Positions 33,073 through 42,959 of a DNA stretch of 44,338 nt are shown piece by piece (within the stretch, counting starts at the first letter, position 1; the number at the start of each line of letters is the position of its first letter). Where the stretch lies: NCBI GenBank assembly GCA_021154285.1, contig JAJKIV010000333.1, positions 1-44,338 on the forward strand, in the 5' to 3' direction. The translations under genes and the position numbers were made by a program. Below the pieces are notes generated by a model. That model was not told where the DNA came from and searched no databases. It was given only the letters and a program-made list of their open reading frames with translations. The stretch is from Gemmatimonas sp. Its GTDB lineage: Bacteria; Gemmatimonadota; Gemmatimonadetes; Gemmatimonadales; Gemmatimonadaceae.

Positions 33073-35966
33073 CGCGCGATCTCGAGGGCGCGCTCCGCGC
33101 CGCGCTCGCCGGTGAGGTTCGCTTCGATACGTACACGCGCCACATCTACTCGACCGACGCGAGCCTGTACGCCATCGAGCCGTTAGGCGTCGCCTGGCCG
33201 CGCGATGCCGATGACATCGTAGCGGCGATCGAGGTGGCTCGCCAGTTCGACGTCCCGGTCCTTCCACGCGGCGCGGGGACGAGCCTCGCGGGCCAGACCG
33301 TCGGGCAGGCCGTGGTACTCGACATGTCGCGGTACATGCAGCGGCTCGTCGCGCTCGACGCCGAGGCGGCCCTGGCCACGGTGCAGCCGGGCCTCATCCA
33401 GGATGACCTGAACAAGGTCGCGGCCGCGCACCGCCTCATGTTCGCGCCCGACACATCGACGTCGAACCGCGCGACACTCGGCGGCATGATCGGCAACAAC
33501 TCGTGCGGCGCGCGGTCGGCGCGGTACGGCATGACGATCGATCACGTCGAGTGGCTCGACGTCGTGCTGTCGGACGGGAGCCGAGCGCGATTGGGGCCGA
33601 CATCGGCATCGGAGGTCATGTGGCGCGGTCAGCGCCGCTCGCTCGAGGGGCGATTGTATCGCGACGTTCCGGAGATCGTCGCGCGACACGAGGCCGCGAT
33701 CCGTCGAGACTTCCCTCCGTTCTGGCGAAAGTCGGGCGGCTATCGCCTCGAGCGGATGCTCTCCGAGCGCGGCCCGTTCAATCTCGCGAACCTCGTGGTC
33801 GGGTCGGAGGGGACGCTTGGTGTCGTCGTCGAAGCAAGCGTCAAGCTCGTTCCGCAGCCGAAAGCCGTAGTGGGCATCGCGGGTCACTTCCACACCGTCG
33901 CCGCTGCGATAGCCGCCGCTGATGACGCGCGCGAGATCGACGCGGCGGTCATCGAGGTGGTCGATCGGTTCATTCTGAACCTCGCACGGAAGTCGCCGGC
34001 GCACGGCAAGCTCGTGTCGGTACTCGACGGCGATCCCGGCGCCCTACTGTGGCTCGAGTTCTATGGCGACACTCCAGCGGACGCTCTCGCGGACGCGGAA
34101 CGTCTCGAGGCGCGATGGAAGGCGAACCGTCACGGGTACGCGGTGCTGCGCGCGCAGACCGGCGAACAGCTCACGCGTTTCCGCGAGCTGCGGAAGGCGG
34201 GGCTCGGACTGCTGAGTGCCGCGGGCGAAGGAGGCAAGCGGTCCGTCGCGTTCATCGAGGACACCGCGGTCGATCCCGTTAGGCTCGGCGACTATACTCG
34301 GCGGCTGGCCGAGCTGCTGGCACGGCATGGACTCGAGGCGGGATTCTACGGGCACGCGTCGGCCGGATGTCTCCACATCCGACCGTTTATGGACCTCACG
34401 AGGCCCGACGCAGTGAACACCCTGCGAGCGGTTGCCGAGGAGGTCTGCGCGCTCGTCACGTCGTTCGGCGGGATGAACTCGAGCGAGCACGGCGATGGGC
34501 TCGTTCGAAGTGAGTTCAACCGTCAGATCTTTGGCGACGAGCTGTATGGCGTGATGTGTTCGGTCAAGCAGCTCTTCGATCCGAGCGGCCGGCTCAATCC
34601 GGGCAAGATCGTGAACGCGCCGCGCATGACGGAGCACCTCCGCGAGCCGGCACTGCCGAAGGCACTGCCGGTGGTGACGCATTTTCCGTTCGACGCGACA
34701 GGCGGCATGCGTGGCGCCGCGAATCGCTGCGCGCGCATCGGCGCGTGCCGGAAATCGGAGCTCGCCGGCAAGACAATGTGTCCGTCGTTCATGGCGACTC
34801 GCGATGAGCGGCACTCGACGCGCGGCCGCGCGAACGCGCTGGTTCACGCGCTGTCGTCGCCGGACCCGCATGGGGCGTTAGGTGACGAAGGCCTGCACGA
34901 CGTGCTCGACCTCTGCCTCGAGTGCAAGGCGTGCAAAACCGAATGCCCGCTGTCGGTTGACATGGCGGCGCTCAAGGCCGAGTTCCTGTCACACTACCAC
35001 GAGCATCATGGCGTGCCCATTCGCGCTCGCGTGTTTGGCCACGCGCGGCGCCTGAATCGTGCAGGTGCCGCTCTCGCGCCGTTGTCCAACTGGATCGCCG
35101 GGTCTCCACCGATGCGGGCCTTGGCCGATCGCTTCGGTGGCATTGATCGACGCCGCCCCTTGCCGCGGTTCGAGCGTGAGACGTTGCAGCGATGGTTCGC
35201 GCGACGAGTGCCGCTCACGCCCAGGAACAGTGCGCGCCGCGGGCCGGTCGTCTTCCTCGCCGATTCGTTCGCGAGCTACACGGAGCCGGAGATCGGCCGA
35301 GCGGCGATCGAGCTGCTCGAGCTGGCCGGCTATGAGGTTCGGCTCGCGGGCAACGTGTGCTGTGGACGCGCGCTCATCTCGAAGGGTCTCCTCGATGACG
35401 CAAAGTCGCACCATCGGGAGCTGATGGCGACGCTCGCGCCCGCCGCGCTCGAGGGCGTTCCAATCGTTGGCTGCGAGCCGTCGTGCGTGTTCACCCTCAA
35501 GCACGAGCTGGTGGACCTCGCCGCGGGCGACCCGGGCGCGGTGGCGATCGGTCGCGCGGCACGCATGGTCGATGATCTCCTCGTGCAAGCGATCGACGAC
35601 GGCAGTCTCGCGCTCGACCCTAACGCCGCTGCCGCGCGGCGACGCATCCTGTTTCACGGCCATTGTCACCAGAAGGCCGCGAATGCGACGGCGGGGAGTG
35701 TCGGGCTTCTCGAGCGAATCCCCGGCGCAGTGGTGGACGTGCTGGACGCCGGTTGTTGCGGCATGGCGGGCTCGTTCGGCTTCGAGCGTGAGCACTACGA
35801 CCTGTCCATGCAGATCGGCGGGATGCGGCTCTTCCCTGCGGTGAACGCGTCGCCTGACGCGATTGTCGCGGCGACGGGCGTGTCGTGTCGTCAGCAGATC
35901 GCGCAGGGCACGTCGCGTCGTGCAGTGCACCCGGTGGTGCTACTTCGCGAATCTCTAGCCCCCTGA
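33057..35966 (+). CDS. FAD/Fe-S 2-hydroxyacid dehydrogenase, YdiJ-like (mirror copy)
   Basis: Identical to 8373-11282: 969 residues, N-terminal FAD domain, C-terminal cysteine clusters and CCG motifs. Alternative TTG start at 33069. Confidence 0.9.
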   Translation: MGRSLTRDLEGALRAALAGEVRFDTYTRHIYSTDASLYAIEPLGVAWPRDADDIVAAIEVARQFDVPVLPRGAGTSLAGQTVGQAVVLDMSRYMQRLVALDAEAALATVQPGLIQDDLNKVAAAHRLMFAPDTSTSNRATLGGMIGNNSCGARSARYGMTIDHVEWLDVVLSDGSRARLGPTSASEVMWRGQRRSLEGRLYRDVPEIVARHEAAIRRDFPPFWRKSGGYRLERMLSERGPFNLANLVVGSEGTLGVVVEASVKLVPQPKAVVGIAGHFHTVAAAIAAADDAREIDAAVIEVVDRFILNLARKSPAHGKLVSVLDGDPGALLWLEFYGDTPADALADAERLEARWKANRHGYAVLRAQTGEQLTRFRELRKAGLGLLSAAGEGGKRSVAFIEDTAVDPVRLGDYTRRLAELLARHGLEAGFYGHASAGCLHIRPFMDLTRPDAVNTLRAVAEEVCALVTSFGGMNSSEHGDGLVRSEFNRQIFGDELYGVMCSVKQLFDPSGRLNPGKIVNAPRMTEHLREPALPKALPVVTHFPFDATGGMRGAANRCARIGACRKSELAGKTMCPSFMATRDERHSTRGRANALVHALSSPDPHGALGDEGLHDVLDLCLECKACKTECPLSVDMAALKAEFLSHYHEHHGVPIRARVFGHARRLNRAGAALAPLSNWIAGSPPMRALADRFGGIDRRRPLPRFERETLQRWFARRVPLTPRNSARRGPVVFLADSFASYTEPEIGRAAIELLELAGYEVRLAGNVCCGRALISKGLLDDAKSHHRELMATLAPAALEGVPIVGCEPSCVFTLKHELVDLAAGDPGAVAIGRAARMVDDLLVQAIDDGSLALDPNAAAARRRILFHGHCHQKAANATAGSVGLLERIPGAVVDVLDAGCCGMAGSFGFEREHYDLSMQIGGMRLFPAVNASPDAIVAATGVSCRQQIAQGTSRRAVHPVVLLRESLAP

Positions 35967-35971
35967 TTCGA

Positions 35972-37327
35972 ATGGACGCCAGGATCACGGACAGCACGCT
36001 CATCGCCCTCGGCGGCCTGATCGCCGTCGTCGCCCTGCTGTTCCTCCTGATCACGAGGTTCCGATGGCACGTCTTCATCGCGATGCTCGTGCCCATCCTG
36101 CTCTTCGCGCTCGTCCCCGGCGTCGATCACGCCGTGTTCATCACCGCGTTCGAAACCGGGTTCGGCAGCACGATCAAAAGCGTTGCCGTCGTAATTGTGG
36201 TGGGCATCGTGCTGGCCGAAGGGCTCAAGCACACCGGGGCGGTCGAGCGCATAACGATTGCGCTCATCCGCTGGGTCGGTGAAAAGCGCATGTCGCTCGC
36301 ACTCACCTTGAGCGGCTGGGTAATCGGCATCCCGATCTTCTCCGACGTCGGCTACGTCATCCTCAATCCACTCGTGCACTCGGCCGCCATACGCAGTGAA
36401 GTCAACATGGCCACGATGAGCACCGGGTTGATCGGAGCGATGCAGCTGACACACGCCATGGTGCCGCCGACGCCCGGGCCGCTCGCGGCGGTCGCACTGC
36501 TCAAGGCCGACATGGGACGCGTCATCCTGTGGGGCTGCTTCGTGTCGATCATCGCGAGCTTCTTCGGGTGGCTGTACGCGCTGGCCGTAGGACCACGTTT
36601 CGCATCGCCGCCGTCCACCGAATTCATCGGCCAGTCGTTCGTCGAGGGCGGGCGGGAAGCCGAGCTGCCGACGACGTTCTGGGCGTTCGCGCCGATCCTC
36701 GTTCCACTCCTGTTGATCGCGGCACAGAGCACGGCGACGATGCTGCTGCCCAAGGGACACATCGTGAACCGGGCGATGTTGTACCTCGGGTGGCCAGTCG
36801 TCGCCCTGAGCATCGGTGTCCTGATCGCATATCGGAACACCAAGCACGATCAGGCGCAGGCGCGTGTCAGCGACTGGATCGAGAACGCCCTTCGCACGTC
36901 GGCAATGATCATCATGGTCGTCGGCCTCGGCGGCGCGCTGAGCCAGATCCTGCGACAGACCCCGGCGGTGGACGCAATCGCGAAGGCGATGGAGGCGACC
37001 GGGCTCCCCGCCATCTTCCTGCCCTTCGTGTTAGGCGTGGTGGGCAACATGATCACGGGGTCCACGACCGTCGGCGTGATCACGTCGGCGTCGATCGTGG
37101 CGCCGATGATGCCGGTGCTGCACTTGAGCCCCGAGGCGACGATGCTCGCTGCGTCGGCCGGCGGGATCATTACCAAGTACGTGAACTCGAGCTATTTCTG
37201 GGTCTGCACATCGCTGACGCGGATGCCGCTCAGATCGGCGCTCATCTCGTTCGGCGGAGTGATGATCGTCAACGGTGTGGTTTCCATGGCCGTGATCTAC
37301 ATTTTGTGGTCCCTCCAGATCATCTGA
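35972..37327 (+). CDS. GntP-family organic-acid permease (mirror copy)
   Basis: Identical to 7012-8367: 451 residues, HAMVPPTPGPLAAV signature, ATG 5 bases after the dehydrogenase stop. Confidence 0.88.
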   Translation: MDARITDSTLIALGGLIAVVALLFLLITRFRWHVFIAMLVPILLFALVPGVDHAVFITAFETGFGSTIKSVAVVIVVGIVLAEGLKHTGAVERITIALIRWVGEKRMSLALTLSGWVIGIPIFSDVGYVILNPLVHSAAIRSEVNMATMSTGLIGAMQLTHAMVPPTPGPLAAVALLKADMGRVILWGCFVSIIASFFGWLYALAVGPRFASPPSTEFIGQSFVEGGREAELPTTFWAFAPILVPLLLIAAQSTATMLLPKGHIVNRAMLYLGWPVVALSIGVLIAYRNTKHDQAQARVSDWIENALRTSAMIIMVVGLGGALSQILRQTPAVDAIAKAMEATGLPAIFLPFVLGVVGNMITGSTTVGVITSASIVAPMMPVLHLSPEATMLAASAGGIITKYVNSSYFWVCTSLTRMPLRSALISFGGVMIVNGVVSMAVIYILWSLQII

Positions 37328-37337
37328 CGGGAGCGCA

Positions 37338-38624
37338 GTGACCGCATTCGACGTGTCCTCCACCACCGAGCTCGCCAGCGCTCGCAGAGTCGCGCGAGCG
37401 CCATATGCCGCGCTCGCGCTGATCGGGCTCGGTGGTCTCTTCTCCGGTGTGACCGGCCCGCTGATCAGCGCGTTCGTCCCGCCGCTCGTGCGCGACATGC
37501 TCGGCGACCACCGCACGGCGATCGGCGCCGTCATGGCGATCGACAACGTGCTGTTGCTGCTGCTCGTCCCATGGGCCGGCCCGGTATCCGACCGCGCGAC
37601 TGCTCGCGGACGCGGCAGGTTGCCGCTCGTCCTCGGCGGGTTCGTGTTGTCGTCGCTCGGCATGGCGCTTCTGCCCGCATCCGCCGCGTTAGGTCTCGCG
37701 GTTCTCATCGGCGCCCTGATTCTGCTGCACACCGGGATCAACATCCAGCGATCGCCGTTCCAGGCATTGATGGTCGATCTGGTCCCGTCGCGCTACCGCT
37801 CGCTGGCGACGGCTTCCGTCACCTTCCAGATGTGCGTCGGCGCGATCGCGTTCCTCATGCTCGGTCGGATGCTCGGCATGCGTCCGGCGTACCTCATCGC
37901 CGCCGGGACGGTGCTCGCGGTCGCCGCCGCGTTCGCGCTTGGGGTGCGTGAGCCGCGGACGTCGGACTCCTTGTCCGCCGAGGTCACGTTTCGGTCGCTC
38001 GCCGACGCTGCATGGTCGGCGATTCGCGGTGTCGTCCCGGGCATGCGACCCGTGTTTCTCGCGTCGCTTTTGCTGCAGCTCACGTTTCAGACGTTCACCA
38101 CGTGGTACGCGCTGCATGCCACGGAGCGATTCGGCGTTCGCCCGGAAGACGCGACGATCGGATTCATCGCGTGGGCCCTGGGCGGCGTGATCGGCGCGTT
38201 GCCCGCCGGGTTCGTCGGCGTGCGCATCGGGCGACGGAACGCGATGCTCGTGGGTTTCGGCATCATGGCCGCGGCACTGACCGCGCTCGACCGAGTTACG
38301 AGCATCAATGCAGCGGTGCCACTTCTCGCACTCGCGTCGGCGAGCTGGACGTTCCCGATGGTGAACGCGTACCCGTTGTTCGTCGAGCCCGTTCCACGGG
38401 AGCGTCGAGGCGTTCTCGCGTCGCTGTTCCTGCTCTGCAACGCACTCGGCGGCGCCGTTGGCGACCCCATGAACGGACGCATCTTCGATATCCTGAATGG
38501 CTATCGCGCGATGTTCATCGTCATGGCGTGCTACACGGGCTTAGCATTCGTGGCAGTCCTGTTCGTCCCGCGCGGCGCGGGCGAGGCCGACACCGGTCCG
38601 GATACCACGCCGAGCACGCCATGA
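37338..38624 (+). CDS. MFS transporter, SLC45/GPH-like (mirror copy)
   Basis: Identical to 5715-7001: a 428-residue 12-TM carrier with GTG start 10 bases after the GntP gene. Confidence 0.83.
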   Translation: MTAFDVSSTTELASARRVARAPYAALALIGLGGLFSGVTGPLISAFVPPLVRDMLGDHRTAIGAVMAIDNVLLLLLVPWAGPVSDRATARGRGRLPLVLGGFVLSSLGMALLPASAALGLAVLIGALILLHTGINIQRSPFQALMVDLVPSRYRSLATASVTFQMCVGAIAFLMLGRMLGMRPAYLIAAGTVLAVAAAFALGVREPRTSDSLSAEVTFRSLADAAWSAIRGVVPGMRPVFLASLLLQLTFQTFTTWYALHATERFGVRPEDATIGFIAWALGGVIGALPAGFVGVRIGRRNAMLVGFGIMAAALTALDRVTSINAAVPLLALASASWTFPMVNAYPLFVEPVPRERRGVLASLFLLCNALGGAVGDPMNGRIFDILNGYRAMFIVMACYTGLAFVAVLFVPRGAGEADTGPDTTPSTP

Positions 38625-38645
38625 TGATGCAGCCGTTTCACGCTC

Positions 38646-39662
38646 GTGATTCCTCTTTCGGTCCTCGATCTCGCCCCCATCGTCGAAGGCGGCGACGCCG
38701 CGACTTCGTTTCGCAATAGCCTCGACCTCGCTCGGCACGCCGAACGGCTGGGTTACCGCCGGTTCTGGATGGCCGAGCATCACAACATTCCAAGCGTCGC
38801 GAGCGCGGCCACGTCCGTGCTCATCGCGCACGTCGCGGGCGGCACGTCGACGATCCGCGTCGGTGCTGGCGGCATCATGCTGCCTAACCATTCGCCGCTC
38901 GTAATCGCCGAGCAGTTTGGAACACTCGCGTCATTGTTTCCCGGACGGATCGATCTGGGACTCGGCCGCGCGCCGGGTTCCGATCAGGTGACGGCACGGG
39001 CGCTGCGCCGTGCTCCCGAGGCGGCGGATTCCTTTCCGCAGGACGTGCTCGAGCTCATGGCGTACTTCCGCGCCACGGAGCCGGGGCAAGCCGTTCGCGC
39101 GATCCCTGGCGCGGGACTCGACGTGCCGATCTGGATCCTCGGCTCGAGTCTCTTCGGCGCGCAGCTCGCGGCGGCGTTCGGGCTGCCGTTCGCGTTCGCG
39201 TCGCACTTCGCGCCAACGATGCTCGAGCAGGCGCTCGACTTGTATCGCTCGCGCTTTCAGCCGTCGGAGCAACTGGCACGCCCCTACACGATGCTCGGCG
39301 TGAACGTCTTCGCGGCCGAATCGGAGGCGGCGGCGCGGCGATTGTTCACGTCACTCCAGCAGGCGTTCATCAACCTCCGTCGCGGGCGCCCGGGGCCGCT
39401 CAAGCCACCCGCCGAGGGCTTCGACGCGTCGCTCGCGCCGTTCGAGCGCGCGATGCTCGCCGACATGTTGTCGTTCAGTGTCGTGGGCACACGCGAGCAG
39501 GTTCGCGCGGGCCTGGCGGGCATCGTTGCGCGGACGGCCGCGGACGAGCTGATGGTCGCGTCGCAGATCCATGACCACGCGGCGAGGCTCGAATCGTACG
39601 CGATCGCTGCCGAGGCAGCGGAGATTCCTGCGGTTGTCGCCGAGACGGCCGATCATCGTTAG
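38646..39662 (+). CDS. Luciferase-like flavin-dependent oxidoreductase (mirror copy)
   Basis: Identical to 4677-5693: 338 residues with the group 1 LLM signature, last gene of the operon, ending in TAG within CGTTAGG. Confidence 0.86.
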   Translation: MIPLSVLDLAPIVEGGDAATSFRNSLDLARHAERLGYRRFWMAEHHNIPSVASAATSVLIAHVAGGTSTIRVGAGGIMLPNHSPLVIAEQFGTLASLFPGRIDLGLGRAPGSDQVTARALRRAPEAADSFPQDVLELMAYFRATEPGQAVRAIPGAGLDVPIWILGSSLFGAQLAAAFGLPFAFASHFAPTMLEQALDLYRSRFQPSEQLARPYTMLGVNVFAAESEAAARRLFTSLQQAFINLRRGRPGPLKPPAEGFDASLAPFERAMLADMLSFSVVGTREQVRAGLAGIVARTAADELMVASQIHDHAARLESYAIAAEAAEIPAVVAETADHR

Positions 39663-39702
39663 GCATCGCGACAACGACAGCAAATTTCACCACGAAGGTT
39701 AA

Positions 39703-40512
39703 TCAATCCCGCACCTCGACAATCGGCAGGCCCCGATCGCGCGCCCAGCGTTCCCAATCCGCGGCCGTGCGTTCGAGAAAGCACGCCGACGGATCCGAGC
39801 TCACCGGCAACTCGAGATGTCGGTACAACTCGCGCTCGAAATGCGGCTCTAGCGCAGCCACGGCGATTCGTCCCGACTTCGCCTTATACAGACCGTAGCG
39901 CGGAGCACCGCCACCGAGCGGTCCGTCGGGTAACGTGAGAGCGTGGCGCAACGGAGCCATCATTGGATCGAGGCTCTCAACCAGCCCAATATCCATCTCG
40001 GAGCCACTCGGGAGCCGCAACAGTGCAAGCATTCCGGAGAACGCCCGCTCCGACGTCATCACGTCAGCCGCGAGCGTGCGAGGCATCCCGTCGCCGAGGA
40101 GGCCGGCTTCCGCCTGGTAGGTGAGGTCGTGCCCGGGCCGCTCGGGATCGCGCAGCGATCCCACGATGCGAAGCACGCGCAGCCGCGGGAATCGCGCACG
40201 CAGGCTGTCGGGGTCGAGGTTGAGGCGCGCCAGGGCTGACGGACGCTGGCTGGTGAGGAGCACGTCCGCGTCGGCGAGCAGCGCGGAGAGACGAGCCTGT
40301 CCGTCCCCGGACTTCAGGTCCAGTCGCTCGATCGGAATCCCGACGTGCATCTCCGCGTGCCACGCGGGCGAGAGATCGAGAAACGGATCGCCCGAAGGCG
40401 GCTCGATCTTCGTAACGGCCGCGCCGGCTTGGCGGAGCCGCGCCGCCGCGAGTGGTCCCGGCACATTTTGCGCTGTCGTCACGACGCGTATTCCGTCCAG
40501 GAACGTAGGCAA
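39703..40512 (-). CDS. Short CaiB/BaiF CoA-transferase-like protein (mirror copy)
   Basis: Identical to 3827-4636: 269 residues, TTG start, shortened relative to the family. Confidence 0.73.
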   Translation of the reverse strand: MPTFLDGIRVVTTAQNVPGPLAAARLRQAGAAVTKIEPPSGDPFLDLSPAWHAEMHVGIPIERLDLKSGDGQARLSALLADADVLLTSQRPSALARLNLDPDSLRARFPRLRVLRIVGSLRDPERPGHDLTYQAEAGLLGDGMPRTLAADVMTSERAFSGMLALLRLPSGSEMDIGLVESLDPMMAPLRHALTLPDGPLGGGAPRYGLYKAKSGRIAVAALEPHFERELYRHLELPVSSDPSACFLERTAADWERWARDRGLPIVEVRD

Positions 40513-40578
40513 GTAAATCTCCCGATCGTGATGCGGCGTTGCAGGCGTGTTTGGATAACAAAGTAACGCGGATCAGCC

Positions 40579-41004
40579 ATGCCCATCGACCCGAATAACC
40601 CGGTAGTGCTTCTCTGTGCAGCGGGGATGGAACGCGAGGGCGAGCCCGAAGAAGCGCGCCGCCTGTTCCAGCAAGCGTGGGACGCGCGCCGAAACGACTA
40701 CGACGCCGCGATCGCCGCGCATTACCTCGCGCGGCATCAGTCGACGCCTCACGAGACGCTTCGCTGGAACTCACTGGCCGTCACGCACGCCGAGCGCGTT
40801 GCGGACGGGCGGACGACCGAGATCTTCCCGTCGCTCTATCTGAATCTCGCGAGCTCGCTCGCGGCCCTTGGGCGCCTCGATGAGGCGCGAGCGATCATCG
40901 CGCGGGCGAAAGAGCATCTCGAAGGCTTGCGAGCCGACGGCTACCGAGATTTTCTGGCGTTCGGTATCAATCGTCTGCAGGCGAGACTCGAAAACGTCAC
41001 CTAA
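40579..41004 (+). CDS. Small TPR-like protein (mirror copy)
   Basis: Identical to 3335-3760: 141 residues with two TPR-like helical stretches and stop TAA in CCTAACG. Confidence 0.63.
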   Translation: MPIDPNNPVVLLCAAGMEREGEPEEARRLFQQAWDARRNDYDAAIAAHYLARHQSTPHETLRWNSLAVTHAERVADGRTTEIFPSLYLNLASSLAALGRLDEARAIIARAKEHLEGLRADGYRDFLAFGINRLQARLENVT

Positions 41005-41033
41005 CGTACGAGCCCACTTGCCGGCGCACGACG

Positions 41034-41384
41034 ATGGCTAGTCAGGCCGACGTACGGCGTATTGCGATGTCCTTCCCGGAGACGGAGGAGGGCGATGACC
41101 GGTTCGCCTTCTCCGTCCGCCACAAGGACAAGCTCAAAGGATTCGCGTGGGTGTGGATGGAACGCATCCAGCCGAAGAAGCCGCGTGTCGCCAACCCCGC
41201 CGTGCTCGCGGTCCGCGTCGCCAACGAAGGTCAGAAGGAAGCGCTGATCTCGGCCGACCCGAAGAAGTTCTTCACCGAACCGCACTACAACGGGTTTCCG
41301 GCGGTGCTGGTGCGGCTGGCCGAAGTGAACGCCAGGGAGCTCCGCGTGCTGCTGGAGGAAGCGTATCGGTGCCAGAAGCGTTAG
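41034..41384 (+). CDS. MmcQ/YjbR-family protein (mirror copy)
   Basis: Identical to 2955-3305: 116 residues, 4-base CTAA overlap with the convergent exonuclease III gene. Confidence 0.78.
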   Translation: MASQADVRRIAMSFPETEEGDDRFAFSVRHKDKLKGFAWVWMERIQPKKPRVANPAVLAVRVANEGQKEALISADPKKFFTEPHYNGFPAVLVRLAEVNARELRVLLEEAYRCQKR

Positions 41385-42148
41385 GCGGTCGAGCCGGTCG
41401 TGCCGTCGAAGACGGCGACCACTGGACCGTGGTCGCTCGTTCCGACCTCGCGCTGCACGACGCACGACACCGTCCGGTCGGCAATCGCCCGACTCGCGAG
41501 GATCAGATCGAGGCGCCAGCCGATGTTGCGCTGTCGCATGCTCCGCCAGGGCGCCCACCACGTGAAGAGCCAGGGATTGTCGGGCTCCACGCGCCGATGC
41601 ACGTCCACGAGCCCATGTCCGATGATACGCTCCATGAGCGCGCGCTCGTCGGGCCGTTGCCCGATGATGCCGGGCTTCAGCTCCTTCGGGTGCACGTCCA
41701 TGTCCGTGAGCGCCACGTTCATGTCGCCGCACAGCACGAGCGGCTCACCGGCCGCCTCGAATTCCGCCGCGAACGCGTCGAGCGACTCCAGGAATCGCAT
41801 CTTCGCGTCGAAATCCTTTCCACCGTTCGGTACGTAGATCGACGCGACCGTTAGGCTCGGCAGGCGCGCCACCACGATCCGGCTCTCGTAATCGAACGCG
41901 GGATGGTGAAACTGCGGGCGATCGGGAATCGCCTCTTTCCGCACGTGCAGCGCGACCCCCGAATATCCCTTCGTGCCGTGCCAGTAGCACCAGTAGCCCT
42001 CGATCTCGCAGAGCCACACGGGCAGCTGATCGACGGACGCCTTGATCTCCTGCAGGCACAGGACGTCGGGCTGTTCCTGACCTATGAATTCCTGGAGCTG
42101 CGCCTGGCGAGCGCGAACGCCGTTGACGTTCCAGGTTGCGATTTTCAC
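41381..42148 (-). CDS. xth: Exodeoxyribonuclease III (mirror copy)
   Basis: Identical to 2191-2958: 255 residues with the full set of ExoIII active-site residues and a GTG start. Confidence 0.93.
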   Translation of the reverse strand: MKIATWNVNGVRARQAQLQEFIGQEQPDVLCLQEIKASVDQLPVWLCEIEGYWCYWHGTKGYSGVALHVRKEAIPDRPQFHHPAFDYESRIVVARLPSLTVASIYVPNGGKDFDAKMRFLESLDAFAAEFEAAGEPLVLCGDMNVALTDMDVHPKELKPGIIGQRPDERALMERIIGHGLVDVHRRVEPDNPWLFTWWAPWRSMRQRNIGWRLDLILASRAIADRTVSCVVQREVGTSDHGPVVAVFDGTTGSTA

Positions 42149-42193
42149 CTCGCGCCCTCCATTCTCTTGTCCGTTCCTCATCGAGGGTACCGC

Positions 42194-42931
42194 ATGCACG
42201 CCTTGCGCCCAGCTGCACTGCTTTACGCGGGGATCATCGCCCTGATGGCCTTGCCGCCCGAACACGCGAGCGCGCAGGCCGCCGACGAGCGTCTCAAGAC
42301 CGATTGGCCGTACCTCCAAAGGTACCGGGCCGAGAACGCGGCGCTGAGTCCGCCGACGCCAGGCGAAAACCGCGTCGTGTTCATGGGCAACTCGATCACC
42401 GAGGGGTGGGCGAAATACTTCCCGACCATGTTCGCCGGAAAGCCGTACATCGACCGCGGCATCAGCGGACAGACGACGCCGCAGATGCTCGTGCGCTTCC
42501 GGCAGGACGTGATCGCGCTCAAGCCGGCCGTCGTCGTCATTCTCGCCGGAACGAATGACATCGCTGGAAACACAGGGCCATCCACGATCGAGATGATCGA
42601 GGACAACCTCGCGTCGATGGCGGAGCTCGCGCAGGCGAACGGAATCGCCGTCGTGCTGAGCTCCGTGCTGCCCGTGTTCGACTACCCGTGGCGCCCCGGT
42701 CTCACACCCGCGCCGAAGATCGTGGCGCTCAACGCGTGGATGAAGCAGTACGCGGCAGCACACCACGCGGTGTACCTCGACTATCACTCGGCCATGGCTG
42801 ACGAGCGGCAGGGGATGAAATCGGACCTCGCGAGCGACGGCGTCCACCCTAACGAAGCCGGCTACCGGATCATGGCGCCCCTCGCTGAGAAGGCCATCGC
42901 CGAAGCACTGCGCCGAAAGGGGCGGCGCTAA
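42194..42931 (+). CDS. Secreted SGNH/GDSL hydrolase (mirror copy)
   Basis: Identical to 1408-2145: 245 residues, signal peptide, Ser67-Gly92-Asn121-Asp215/His218. Confidence 0.86.
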   Translation: MHALRPAALLYAGIIALMALPPEHASAQAADERLKTDWPYLQRYRAENAALSPPTPGENRVVFMGNSITEGWAKYFPTMFAGKPYIDRGISGQTTPQMLVRFRQDVIALKPAVVVILAGTNDIAGNTGPSTIEMIEDNLASMAELAQANGIAVVLSSVLPVFDYPWRPGLTPAPKIVALNAWMKQYAAAHHAVYLDYHSAMADERQGMKSDLASDGVHPNEAGYRIMAPLAEKAIAEALRRKGRR

Positions 42932-42959
42932 CACGTCGACTCGAACGGAGGTTCCGCCG